A stretch of DNA of 64,000 bases. Source: Microbacterium natoriense. Lineage in GTDB: Bacteria; Actinomycetota; Actinomycetes; Actinomycetales; Microbacteriaceae. Position 1 is the first letter of the stretch, and the number at the start of each line of letters is the position of its first letter. The stretch lies in assembly GCF_030816295.1 (NCBI RefSeq), contig NZ_JAUSXV010000001.1, forward strand, positions 3,906,001 to 3,970,000, written 5' to 3'. Shown here one piece after another: positions 49,087 to 58,104 of this stretch. A program made the translations under genes and the position numbers. The notes under the pieces were generated by a model. It did not search any database, was not told the origin of the DNA, and was given only the letters and a program-made list of their open reading frames with translations.

Positions 49087-50085
49087 TCAGGCCGTCCGAG
49101 CGAGCGCCTCCCGGGTGATCTCGTGCCTCAGCGACCCGCCCTCGATCAGCCGCTCCAGCTCATCGCAGACGAGCTGGCCCATCCCGGCACGGTCGGCGCC
49201 CATGGAGCCGGCCACGTGCGGTGTGAGCTCCACGTTCTCGAGCGCCCAGAGGGGCGAGTCGGATGCCGGCGGCTCCGTCACGGTGACATCGAGCAGTGCC
49301 GTCAGATCTCCCCGCCGCGAGAGCACGTCGATCAGCGCGGGCTCGTCGATGAGCCCGCCGCGAGCCGTGTTGATGAGGGTCGCGTCCCGCGGCATCCGCT
49401 CGAGCAGCGCCGCACCGATCATCCCCGTCGTCGACGGCAGCAGCGGCGCGTGCAGGCTCACCACGTCAGAGTCCGAGAACAGCTCCTCCAGCGGGACGAG
49501 TTCCACACCGAGCTCGGCTGCTGTTTCCGCTGACGCGAAGGGGTCGGCCGCGAGCATCCGCACGCCCGTGCCGCGCAGCCGTTCGGCGACGCGTCGGCCG
49601 ATCTCGCCGAGGGCCACCAGGCCGACGACGCTCCCCCGTGCACCCGAGGCGACCCGAGACGCGGCCAGTGACCGCTCGGCCCGGTACACCCGGCGAGAGG
49701 CCTGGACTCCACGTGCCGCGAGCAGGATCTGAGCCGCCGTCATCGCCGCGACCGGCTCGGCGTTCGCCGACGCCGCCGAGACCACGACGACGCCCCGCTC
49801 CCATGCGGCGTCGGTCACGATGTGCTTGACCGAGCCGGCTGCGTGCAGCACGGCGCGCAGCCGCGGCGCCCGCTCGAGCAGGGCGGCATCGATCACGGGC
49901 GCCCCCCATCCGGTGAGCAGCACCTCGGTGTCCCGCAGCGCGTCGGGCTGATCCGCCAGCTCCTGCGCGGTGAGGAACGGCCTGGCCAGGTCCGCGATAC
50001 GGTCGATATCAGCCAGCACCTCGGCCGGATAGACGTCGGGTCGACGCCGCTCCTCCATCACCAGACGCACCTTTACACGTTCCAT
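49087..50085 (-). CDS. D-isomer-specific 2-hydroxyacid dehydrogenase
   Basis: 332 residues from the ATG at 50085, preceded by AAGGAGATC. NAD-binding motif VGLVALGEIGRRVAERL near 150; catalytic Arg in INTARGGLID, Glu in TVTEPP and His in LTPHVAGS. Substrate unknown; in a uronate locus a keto- or hydroxy-aldonate is plausible. It is divergent from the ABC importer operon. Confidence 0.9.
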   Translation of the reverse strand: MERVKVRLVMEERRRPDVYPAEVLADIDRIADLARPFLTAQELADQPDALRDTEVLLTGWGAPVIDAALLERAPRLRAVLHAAGSVKHIVTDAAWERGVVVVSAASANAEPVAAMTAAQILLAARGVQASRRVYRAERSLAASRVASGARGSVVGLVALGEIGRRVAERLRGTGVRMLAADPFASAETAAELGVELVPLEELFSDSDVVSLHAPLLPSTTGMIGAALLERMPRDATLINTARGGLIDEPALIDVLSRRGDLTALLDVTVTEPPASDSPLWALENVELTPHVAGSMGADRAGMGQLVCDELERLIEGGSLRHEITREALARTA

Positions 50086-50121
50086 ACGATCTCCTTCGAA
50101 GGCGAAACATCCGATCAATGA

Positions 50122-50150
50122 TTGACAGTGCTCGCGTCCCTAGGTTAGAT
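50122..50150 (+). promoter_or_regulatory. sigma-70-type promoter of the sugar importer operon
   Basis: TTGACA (50122-50127), a 17-bp spacer and TTAGAT (50145-50150), upstream of the importer operon. The LacI operator lies about 22 bp downstream of the -10 box, where bound repressor would block initiation or clearance. Confidence 0.7.
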
Positions 50151-50172
50151 TCGCCAACGACGTCTTGCAAAG

Positions 50173-50188
50173 TGGCAAGCGTTTGCCA
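50173..50188. promoter_or_regulatory. LacI-type operator 2
   Basis: TGGCAAGCGTTTGCCA, an imperfect 16-bp palindrome just before the ribosome-binding site of the sugar-binding protein gene. Confidence 0.85.
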
Positions 50189-50203
50189 AACCCTGGAGAA
50201 CCC

Positions 50204-51541
50204 ATGCACACAAAGATGAAAGCAGCCGCCGTCCTCGGCGTCGTCACCCTCGCGCTCGCCGGCTGCACCAGTGCGGCTCCCGCCACGGGCGGCGGATCCG
50301 GCGTGAAGCAGGATGAGGAAGCCGTCCTCGAGGTCTGGACCCGGACCACACCGGGCAGCGCCAGCGAGGCGGCGACCATCCGGCAGGTCGAGGCCTTCAC
50401 CGAGGCCACCGGCTACAAAGCCGAGGTCACCGCGATCTTCGACGACTTCGAGACCAAGCTCGCGCAGCGCGCAGGTCAGAAGGACCTGCCCGACATCGTC
50501 CTGAACGACGTCAGCCAGCTCGGCACCATGCAGACGCAGGGCATCCTGCGCGAGATCGACCTCAAGGACGTCGAGAACTCGAAGGATCTGTCTCCGCAGG
50601 CCCTCGAGGCGGGCCAGGCCGTCGACGGAAAGACCTACGGCATCCCCTACTCCGCGCAGGCCAACGCCCTCTACATCCGCAGCGACTGGTTGCAGAAGCT
50701 GGGGCTGAAAGCGCCGACGAACTGGGACGAGATGCTCGAAGTCGCCACGGCGTTCACCCAGAACGACCCCGACGGCAACGGCCAGGCCGACACCTACGGG
50801 CTCGCGGTACCCGGCTCGACCAAGCGCGGGTACGCCTCGTGGTACTTCTCGAACTTCCTGTGGTCAGCGGGCGGCGACTTCATCAGCGGCTCGGGTGACG
50901 AGTGGCTGCCGTCCATGAGCTCGGATGAGGCGGTCGAGGCGACCACTTGGTTCCGCGATCTGCAGTGCAAGGCGGGGGTCATCCAGCCCGGCGCCGTCAG
51001 CATGGACACCCCGCCGACGAACGAGACCTTCGAGTCGGGCGTCACCGGGATGTACGTCACCGGCCCGTACATGATGCCGCGCTTCGACAAGGTGCTCGGC
51101 GCCGACAAGTACGAGGTCGTCCCGATGCCTGAGGGCCCGAAGGACGACTCGGTGCTCGCCGAGGGCGGCACGGTCTACCTGATGGCCGGCTCTGAGAACG
51201 AGAAGGGCCAGACCGCGTTCGCGGACTGGTACATCAGCCCCGAGGCCCAGAAGTTCGGCATGGAGGGCACCGAGGCGTTCGCCATCCAGCTGCCGGTGAA
51301 CGAGAAGGTCGACATCGCCGAGGTTCGCGACGACGCCCGCTGGCAGACGTTCGCCACCGCCTACAAGGAGAGCGGTCACTACGCGCCGACCATCCCGAGC
51401 TGGACTCCGGTGCGCCAGATGAGCGCCGACACGATCAACGCCCTCCTCGCCGACTGTTCTCTCGACGTCGAAGAGGAACTCACCAAGCTCGACGGCAAGC
51501 TGACGGCCGAGCTCCTCACGCAGGGAATCCTCAAGCAGTGA
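50204..51541 (+). CDS. sugar ABC transporter substrate-binding lipoprotein
   Basis: 445 residues, family 1 extracellular solute-binding protein. Lipobox ALAGC near residue 20, then the usual VLEVWTRTTPGSASEAATI, hinge segments (YGIPYSAQANALYIRSDWL) and NDPDGNGQADTYGLAVPGS, a calcium-loop-like turn. The ATG at 50204 has GGAG seven bases upstream. First gene of the importer operon; ligand probably an oligosaccharide. Confidence 0.92.
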   Translation: MHTKMKAAAVLGVVTLALAGCTSAAPATGGGSGVKQDEEAVLEVWTRTTPGSASEAATIRQVEAFTEATGYKAEVTAIFDDFETKLAQRAGQKDLPDIVLNDVSQLGTMQTQGILREIDLKDVENSKDLSPQALEAGQAVDGKTYGIPYSAQANALYIRSDWLQKLGLKAPTNWDEMLEVATAFTQNDPDGNGQADTYGLAVPGSTKRGYASWYFSNFLWSAGGDFISGSGDEWLPSMSSDEAVEATTWFRDLQCKAGVIQPGAVSMDTPPTNETFESGVTGMYVTGPYMMPRFDKVLGADKYEVVPMPEGPKDDSVLAEGGTVYLMAGSENEKGQTAFADWYISPEAQKFGMEGTEAFAIQLPVNEKVDIAEVRDDARWQTFATAYKESGHYAPTIPSWTPVRQMSADTINALLADCSLDVEEELTKLDGKLTAELLTQGILKQ

Positions 51542-52509
51542 CCATCCACGCAGCCGACGCCGCCACGGCGGCCGACGCTCCCAAGGCAGCGGCGGGGACC
51601 ATCGCGTCCCCGCCGCCCGCCCGGCGGCGTCGCCGCCACCGCACGCAGGGCCAATGGTGGATCCCGTGGGCGTTCCTCATGCCCGCCCTGCTGCTGTTCC
51701 TCGTGTTCCGCTACATCCCGATGGTGCAGGCCATCCAGATGTCCGTGGAGAACGTGCGCCCGTATCTCGGCAACGAGTTCGTGGGCGCGCAGAACTACCA
51801 GGTGATCCTGTCCGACCCGGCATTCCGCGACGCGACGATCAACACCGTGATCCTCGCCGTCGGCCAGACGGTCGGATGCCTGCTGCTCGGCTTCCTCCTC
51901 GCGCTGCTGCTCGAGGGTCAGACCCGCAAGCTCTCTTTCATCCGATCCGCGGCCTTCCTGCCGGTCGTCGTTCCCATGGCGGTCGTCGCCGAGCTGTGGC
52001 GCATCATGTACTACCCGTCGGCCGACGGGTTCCTGAACAACATCATCGGCGTCGTCGGCCTCGGCCCCAGCGAGTACATCAACAGCCCGGATTCGGCCAT
52101 GTGGTCGGTCATGCTGATGGGCATCTGGCGCGGCGGTCCGTACGACATGATGATCATCCTGGCCGGTCTCGCCGGCATCGACCGCGGACTCTACGAGGCC
52201 GCGACGGTCGACGGGGCGAACCGCTGGCAGCGCATCGTCCACGTGACGCTCCCCGGGCTCCGTCCGGTGTTCACGATCCTGTTCATCCTGGCCGCGATCC
52301 GCGGGTTCCGGGTGTTCACCGAGGTGTTCCTGATGACCAACGGCGGCCCGAACGGCGCCACCGAGGTCGTGATGACCCTCCTCTACAAGCTCGGCCTGGA
52401 ACAGGGCAAGCTCGGAGTCGGCTCGGCCGGCGCCGTGCTGCTGTTCCTGGCGACCCTCGTGCTCACCCTCGTGGTGCAGCTGATCACCCGCAGGAAGAAG
52501 GACGCATGA
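51538..52509 (+). CDS. sugar ABC transporter permease (MalF-type)
   Basis: 323 residues, six membrane helices after a Pro/Arg-rich cytoplasmic N-terminus. The ATPase-contact EAA loop reads YEAATVDGANRWQRIVHVTL. The start is a GTG overlapping the preceding stop. No ATPase gene is in the operon, so a shared MsiK-type ATPase encoded elsewhere probably energises it. Confidence 0.93.
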   Translation: MTIHAADAATAADAPKAAAGTIASPPPARRRRRHRTQGQWWIPWAFLMPALLLFLVFRYIPMVQAIQMSVENVRPYLGNEFVGAQNYQVILSDPAFRDATINTVILAVGQTVGCLLLGFLLALLLEGQTRKLSFIRSAAFLPVVVPMAVVAELWRIMYYPSADGFLNNIIGVVGLGPSEYINSPDSAMWSVMLMGIWRGGPYDMMIILAGLAGIDRGLYEAATVDGANRWQRIVHVTLPGLRPVFTILFILAAIRGFRVFTEVFLMTNGGPNGATEVVMTLLYKLGLEQGKLGVGSAGAVLLFLATLVLTLVVQLITRRKKDA

Positions 52510-53372
52510 GCGTCGGAACAGACACCGCTCTCGGACTCACCGAGAGCCGCACGGTCGTCGGGATCGCCGTCAAGGTCGTGATCTACGCCGTGGTCGTCGC
52601 CCTGTTCGCTGGTCCTCTGATCGCCCTGCTGTCCGGAGCGTTCAGCGAGGTCTCCGACCCGACCGATCTCAGCGTGATCCCGAACCGTCCGACTCTCGAG
52701 AACTTCGCGATCGCCTTCGACTTCGGAGTGCTCGGCTACCTCGCGAACTCGTTCTTCGTGGTGGGCTTCGGGCTGCTCCTGCAGGTGATCGTCTCGGTCC
52801 TCGCCGGCTACGCCCTGGCACGCAAGAGGTTCCGCTTCTCGGCCCTCGTCATGGTCGCGATCCTCGCCACCATGATGCTCCCCGAGGAGATCCTCGCCCT
52901 GCCGCTGTCGATCCTGCTCGCCGACCTCCCGATCCTGCACATCAACCTGATGGGAACCCTCGCCGGAATGATCGTTCCGCTGGGGGCCTGGGCGTTCTCG
53001 ATCCTCGTGATGACCGAATTCATGAAGGACGTGCCGCTCGAACTCGAAGAGGCCGCCCGTATCGACGGCGCCAGCGAACTCCGGGTGTTCGCGCAGATCA
53101 TCGTGCCCCTGTGTAAGCCCGCGCTGGGTGTGATCGGCGTGTTCGGCTTCACGATGATCTGGGACCAGTACCTGCTGCCCCTGCTCGTCTCGCAGTCGAG
53201 CGACACGTACACGCTTCCACTCGCTCTGCGCACGCTGCGCATCGAGCCGGAGGTCACGCCCGGTGTGGTGATGGCGGCATCGCTGCTGGCCCTCGCGCCC
53301 TCGGTGCTCGTGTTCCTGCTGTTCCAGCGTTCCTTCGCCCGCGGACTCACGTCCGGTGCGCTCAAGGGCTGA
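52506..53372 (+). CDS. sugar ABC transporter permease (MalG-type)
   Basis: 288 residues with six membrane helices; EAA loop LEEAARIDGASELRVFAQII. Partner of the preceding permease. ATGA overlap with it. The frame is open further upstream, but the ATG at 52506 is the natural start. Confidence 0.93.
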   Translation: MSVGTDTALGLTESRTVVGIAVKVVIYAVVVALFAGPLIALLSGAFSEVSDPTDLSVIPNRPTLENFAIAFDFGVLGYLANSFFVVGFGLLLQVIVSVLAGYALARKRFRFSALVMVAILATMMLPEEILALPLSILLADLPILHINLMGTLAGMIVPLGAWAFSILVMTEFMKDVPLELEEAARIDGASELRVFAQIIVPLCKPALGVIGVFGFTMIWDQYLLPLLVSQSSDTYTLPLALRTLRIEPEVTPGVVMAASLLALAPSVLVFLLFQRSFARGLTSGALKG

Positions 53373-53375
53373 GCG

Positions 53376-54116
53376 ATGACGGTGATCGAACTGGACGGGA
53401 TCACCGGGTTCCGCGACGTCGGCGGAATCCCGGCAGCGGGCGGGGTGATCCGCACCGGGCAGCTGTTCCGCTCCGGGCACCTGGCCGGACTCGGCGAAGA
53501 GGCAGCGGATGCCGTGCGCGCCCGCATCCGCCGGATCATCGACCTGCGCGCCGACGACGAGGTGGCGGAGGACGTCACGGCCCTCGAGGGCATCGCGATC
53601 ACGCGGCTGCCGCTGTACCTCGGATCGACCAGGTCGTTCTTTCTCGAGGACTACAGCCTCGGCGAGATCTACGCGCACCTGCTCGGGCGCTCGTCCGTGC
53701 AGCTCGTCGCAGCCGTGCGGATCATCGCGGCGGGCGAGCCCACGCTCGTACACTGCACCGCCGGCAAGGACCGCACGGGCGTGACCATCGCCCTCGCGCT
53801 CGCGGCGGCAGGCGCCGATCGCGAGGCGATCGTCTCCGACTACGCGCTGACGGCACAGCTCATCCCCGATGAGCACCGTCGCGCGACCTCCGAGCGCCTC
53901 GCGGCCAAGTATCCGCAGTCGCGGCACGCCTGGATGCTCGCGACCGAATCTCCCGCCGAGGTGATGCGCGCCTCGCTCGCCTCCGTCGACGCCGAGTGGG
54001 GATCGGCCGCCGACTACCTGCTCGCCCACGGCTTCTCGATCGAAGAGCTCGCCGCCCTCCGCGCAGCCCTCGTCGCCCCGGCATCCGCCGCGCCTTCCGA
54101 AGGAGACCCCTCATGA
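53376..54116 (+). CDS. tyrosine-protein phosphatase (DSP/PTP-like) in the sugar operon
   Basis: 246 residues. The active-site loop HCTAGKDRTG (H-C-x5-R) near residue 125 and the early FRDVGG and GQLFRSGHLAGL motifs define the bacterial Y-phosphatase 3 group. Three bases separate it from the permease gene, and it overlaps the fucosidase start (ATGA), so it is embedded in the sugar operon. Candidate substrates are a phosphotyrosine protein, a phosphoinositide or a sugar phosphate. Confidence 0.88.
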   Translation: MTVIELDGITGFRDVGGIPAAGGVIRTGQLFRSGHLAGLGEEAADAVRARIRRIIDLRADDEVAEDVTALEGIAITRLPLYLGSTRSFFLEDYSLGEIYAHLLGRSSVQLVAAVRIIAAGEPTLVHCTAGKDRTGVTIALALAAAGADREAIVSDYALTAQLIPDEHRRATSERLAAKYPQSRHAWMLATESPAEVMRASLASVDAEWGSAADYLLAHGFSIEELAALRAALVAPASAAPSEGDPS

Positions 54117-55396
54117 CGGCATCCGCTGACCTGACCTGGTTCACCGAGGCCCGCCTCGGCATGTTCGTGCACTGGGGCGTGTACTCGCTGGCCGCCCGGC
54201 ATGAGTGGGTGAAGAACCACGAGCGGATGACGGATGCCGAGTACGAGCCGTACTTCGCGCACTTCGATCCCGACCGCTACGACCCGCGGGCGTGGGCTCG
54301 CACGGCGAAGGCCGCCGGAGCCGGCTACGTCGTGCTGACCGCGAAGCACCACGACGGCTTCTGCCTGTGGAACTCGAAGCTCACCGACTACACCTCGGTG
54401 AACACCCCCTTCGGTCGTGACGCCGTCGCCGAGTTCGTCGACGCCTGCCGCGCAGAGGGCCTGCGGGTGGGCCTGTACTACTCGCTCATCGACTGGCATC
54501 ATCCGAGTTTCCCCGTCGACGGCACGCACCCCCAGCGTGACGACGAGGAGTTCAAGGCCGCCGCCGCGAACCGCGATATCCGCGACTACCAGCGCTACCT
54601 GCACGGTCAGGTGCGCGAGCTGCTCACCGGGTACGGGCAGATCGACTACCTGTTCTTCGACTTCTCCTACACCCACCGCCCCGACTACTGGGGCGGCAAG
54701 GGCGCCGCCGACTGGGACGCCGAGAACCTGCTCTGCATGGTCAGGGCGCTGCAGCCGCACATCATCGTCAACGATCGACTCGGCATCCCCGGCGACATCG
54801 TCACACCCGAGCAGTACCAGCCGCTCGAGCCGATGACGCGCGACGGCGAGCGCGTCGCCTGGGAGGCCTGCCAGACCCTCGACGGCAGCTGGGGCTACGA
54901 CCGCGACAACCTCGACTCGAAGAGCCCGGAGTCGCTGATCAAGCTCCTCGTCGACGGCGTCTCGAAAGACGGAAACCTGCTGCTGAACGTCGGCCCCGAC
55001 GGCCGCGGGCGCATCGACGCCACCGCGCAGCGCACCTTCGACGAGATCGCGGCCTGGATGGACGATCACGCGCGTTCGATTCACGGCGCGGGCCCCGCTC
55101 CGTGGCAGGCGCCGAGCGACACGCGCTACACGCTCAGCGGCGACCGGCTCTACGTGCATCTGTTCTCCTGGCCGTTCAAGCACCTGCATCTGCCGGGCCT
55201 GGCGGGCAAGGTGCGCTACGCGCAGCTGATGGCGGACGCCTCCGAGCTGGTGCCGCTGCACGTCGATCCTGACCGCGTGGCGCAGAACACGCTGATGGGC
55301 GGGCTACCCGACGGGACCCTCACCCTCCAGCTGCCCATCCAGCGACCCGACTCCCCCGTGCCCGTGATCGAGCTCTTCCTGACCGACGCTTCCTGA
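54113..55396 (+). CDS. alpha-L-fucosidase (GH29)
   Basis: 427 residues. LTWFTEARLGMFVHWGVYSL, YVVLTAKHHDGFCLWNSKLT and the nucleophile Asp in IDYLFFDFSY match GH29. No signal peptide, so it would act in the cytoplasm on imported oligosaccharide. ATGA overlap with the phosphatase gene. It is shorter than many family members because it lacks an added C-terminal binding domain. Confidence 0.9.
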   Translation: MTASADLTWFTEARLGMFVHWGVYSLAARHEWVKNHERMTDAEYEPYFAHFDPDRYDPRAWARTAKAAGAGYVVLTAKHHDGFCLWNSKLTDYTSVNTPFGRDAVAEFVDACRAEGLRVGLYYSLIDWHHPSFPVDGTHPQRDDEEFKAAAANRDIRDYQRYLHGQVRELLTGYGQIDYLFFDFSYTHRPDYWGGKGAADWDAENLLCMVRALQPHIIVNDRLGIPGDIVTPEQYQPLEPMTRDGERVAWEACQTLDGSWGYDRDNLDSKSPESLIKLLVDGVSKDGNLLLNVGPDGRGRIDATAQRTFDEIAAWMDDHARSIHGAGPAPWQAPSDTRYTLSGDRLYVHLFSWPFKHLHLPGLAGKVRYAQLMADASELVPLHVDPDRVAQNTLMGGLPDGTLTLQLPIQRPDSPVPVIELFLTDAS

Positions 55397-55502
55397 ACCG
55401 ACCTGACCCCTTCCCCTCGCACCATCCCTCAGGGATCGTGCACCGCGGGGCCCGGTCATCGACCCCTGCCATCCGCACCCATCCCTCAACGAGGAGGAAC
55501 CC

Positions 55503-56984
55503 ATGAAACGCAGAACCTTCATCCTGTCGGCCGTCGCCGGCGCAGCTGCGGCGATCACGCTGCCCCAGCAGGCCGGCGCGACCGTGCTCGGCCGCCCGGC
55601 GGCATCCGCTCGTGTCGTCCCGATGCTTCCGGGCCGCGGCCCGTACTCGCACGTCTCGAGCGTCGACGAGCTTCGCGCGGCGATCGCGTCGATGACCAAC
55701 GGCGGCACGATCATCGTCGCTGACGGCACCTACGCGGTCCCCGAGGGAGCGCCCATCGACCTGACGGGCGCCGGTGGCCGGTGGAACAAGCCGCTGACGA
55801 TCATGGCCGCGTCCATCGGCGGCGTGACCCTCACGGGCGCGCAGAGCTTCCTGTTCCAGAGCGCCCACGACATCGTCATCAGCGGCTTCGTGTTCACCCA
55901 GTCGACGACCATCGAGATCGCACCCACCTGCAACGCGATCACCCTGAGCCGCAACGAGTTCACGCTCGCCGACATCGAGGGCATGCACTGCATGATGGTG
56001 CGCGCCGACAACACGGTGATCGAGTACAACCACTTCCACCACAAGTCGACGCTCGGCATCTTCCTCGGCGTCGAGGGCGCGAACGCGACCGAGATGGCCG
56101 AGAACGTGCACATCCATCACAACTACTTCTCCGACCACAGCTTCGCCGGCGACAACGGCGGCGAGCCGATCCGCCTCGGCGTGAGCCCGCGCGCGCTCAG
56201 CAGCGCGCGAGCGACCATCGAGTACAACCTCTTCGAGCGCACGAACGGCGACCCCGAGGCGATCTCAGTGAAGTCCAGCGACAACACGATCCGGTACAAC
56301 ACGATCCGCGACAGCGGCGGCGGCATCGTGCTCCGGCACGGCAACCGCACCAGGGTCGAATCGAACCACATCATCCGCGGCGAGCGCGGCATCCGCATCT
56401 ACGGCAACGACCACGTCATCGTGAACAACTACATCGGCGAGACCGCCGACACCGCGATCGTGCTGGGAGCAGGCACCGTGCGCGACCACTACGAAGGCGA
56501 ACCCGCGAACTCCCGCAACAAGAACGACGCCGTCGACCGCGTGCGCGTCGCCCTCAATACGATCGTGGGGAACGCCGGCGGCATCTCGGGTGAGACGCAC
56601 CGTCCGATCCCGCCCGCCGATTGCGTGATCGTCGACAACATCGTGGTGGGCGACGCGGGAACCCTCGCCACGGTGCCGACGGGCACGGGATTCACCTGGG
56701 CGGGCAACATCCTGTGGGGCGCGGCACCCGACGGCGATCTGCCCGTCACGGGATTCACGCGCGTGAACCCGCTCCTCGCCCGCGACGCGGCCGACGTACT
56801 GCGCATCAGTGCGGGCAGCCCCGCCGTCGACGCGGCGACGCAGGACCACTCCGCCTGGGTGCGCGACGACATCGACGGGCGCAAGCGCAAGGGCGCCGCC
56901 GACGTCGGAGCGCACGAGCTCACCCCGGCGCACGCCATGCGCGAGCCGCTGACAACCGCAGACGTCGGGCCCTTCGCCCCCTGA
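55503..56984 (+). CDS. polysaccharide lyase family 6 (alginate/chondroitin-B lyase type)
   Basis: 493 residues. N-terminal export signal MKRRTFILSAVAGAAAAITL (twin-Arg-like), then a parallel beta-helix. PL6 hallmarks: DPEAISVKSSDNTIRYNTI with the catalytic Lys, GIVLRHGN with the catalytic Arg, and NGGEPIRLG. PL6 enzymes cleave alginate or dermatan/chondroitin B by beta-elimination. GAGGAGG precedes the ATG. The 106-bp gap from the fucosidase gene suggests a separate or attenuated transcript. Confidence 0.9.
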   Translation: MKRRTFILSAVAGAAAAITLPQQAGATVLGRPAASARVVPMLPGRGPYSHVSSVDELRAAIASMTNGGTIIVADGTYAVPEGAPIDLTGAGGRWNKPLTIMAASIGGVTLTGAQSFLFQSAHDIVISGFVFTQSTTIEIAPTCNAITLSRNEFTLADIEGMHCMMVRADNTVIEYNHFHHKSTLGIFLGVEGANATEMAENVHIHHNYFSDHSFAGDNGGEPIRLGVSPRALSSARATIEYNLFERTNGDPEAISVKSSDNTIRYNTIRDSGGGIVLRHGNRTRVESNHIIRGERGIRIYGNDHVIVNNYIGETADTAIVLGAGTVRDHYEGEPANSRNKNDAVDRVRVALNTIVGNAGGISGETHRPIPPADCVIVDNIVVGDAGTLATVPTGTGFTWAGNILWGAAPDGDLPVTGFTRVNPLLARDAADVLRISAGSPAVDAATQDHSAWVRDDIDGRKRKGAADVGAHELTPAHAMREPLTTADVGPFAP

Positions 56985-57000
56985 TCCGGTCCCCACCGGC

Positions 57001-57033
57001 GGCCGGTCGCGCTCACTCCGAGCGCGACCGGCC
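57001..57033. terminator. bidirectional terminator
   Basis: Perfect 13-base stem GGCCGGTCGCGCT/AGCGCGACCGGCC with a seven-base loop between the convergent PL6 and LacI-2 genes. Confidence 0.88.
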
Positions 57034-57063
57034 GTTCTTGGCGGTGCGCAGAGCGGGTACTGG

Positions 57064-58101
57064 TCAGCGCGCGGCGGGTCCTGTCGAGCCGCGCACCACG
57101 AGAGTGGTCGCGAGATCGAAGCCGTCGCCCGGAACCTCGTCGCCCGTGACCCGGGCGAGGAGGGCCGCCATCGCGTGATCTCCACCCTCTCGGAGCGGGG
57201 ATTTGACCGTGGTGAGGGCAGGCGAGGTGAAATCCGCGCCGAAGATGTCGTCGAAGCCGACCACGCTGATGTCGGCGGGGATGCGGATGCCGGTCTCGAC
57301 GAGCTCCTGCATGAGGCCGATGGCGATGAGGTCGTTGTAGGCGAAGACCGCTGTGGCGCCGCTGTCGCGCACGGCCACGGCGGCGCTGCGCCCGCCGACC
57401 ACGGTCGGGGCGACGGGTTCGAGGGTCACGAGCTCGATGTGCGCCCATTCGCACCGCTGTGCGAGCAGCTCGCCGCGGCGACGGGCCATCCACGACAGCG
57501 CGGGACCGGGCACGTACGCGATGCGGGAGTGCCCGTGCGATCGCAGATGCCGCACCGCTTCGGCGATGCCGTGCTGCACGTCGGGCACGACCGAGAGCAC
57601 GTCGTCGACGAGACGGTTCACGACGGCGACCGGCTTCTGCCTGGCCAGCGCCGTGATCTGCTCGTCAGACATGCGCGGCGTCGCCAGCAGCAGCCCGTCG
57701 ACCATGCGCAGCATGCGCTGCGCCCTCTCGTACTCGCGCTCGTCAGACTCCTCCGACTCGGTGAGCACGAGGGTGTATCCGGCGCTGGTGGCAGCCGCCT
57801 CGGCCCCGCGGATGACATCGAAGAACACGGGGTTCGTGATGTCGGAGACGACGAGACCGACGATCGACGTGCGCCCGGTCGGCAGCGCTCGAGCCATCGG
57901 GTTGACCTGGTAGTTCAGCGTCTCGGCTGCGGCGCGGATCCGGCGCTCGGTGACCGCGTTCACCCGTCCCGGCCGGTTCAGCGCCCGCGACACGGTCGAC
58001 GGGTTCACGCCGGCGAGCTTCGCGACGTCGTAGATGGTCACGCTCTCCGTCGGAGTCGCGTCGCCCTCGCCGAGGGCATCGACCGCGGTGTCGTCTGCCA
58101 T
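57064..58101 (-). CDS. LacI-family transcriptional regulator 2
   Basis: 345 residues. Helix-turn-helix at about 21-45 (VTIYDVAKLAGVNPSTVSRA), sensor domain from about 80 (IVGLVVSDITNPVFFDVIRG; ISVVGFDDIFGADF). It lies three bases after the uxuB-like gene, so it is co-transcribed with it from the promoter that carries operator 3. Probably the uronate-responsive repressor. Confidence 0.92.
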   Translation of the reverse strand: MADDTAVDALGEGDATPTESVTIYDVAKLAGVNPSTVSRALNRPGRVNAVTERRIRAAAETLNYQVNPMARALPTGRTSIVGLVVSDITNPVFFDVIRGAEAAATSAGYTLVLTESEESDEREYERAQRMLRMVDGLLLATPRMSDEQITALARQKPVAVVNRLVDDVLSVVPDVQHGIAEAVRHLRSHGHSRIAYVPGPALSWMARRRGELLAQRCEWAHIELVTLEPVAPTVVGGRSAAVAVRDSGATAVFAYNDLIAIGLMQELVETGIRIPADISVVGFDDIFGADFTSPALTTVKSPLREGGDHAMAALLARVTGDEVPGDGFDLATTLVVRGSTGPAAR

Positions 58102-58104
58102 GGT

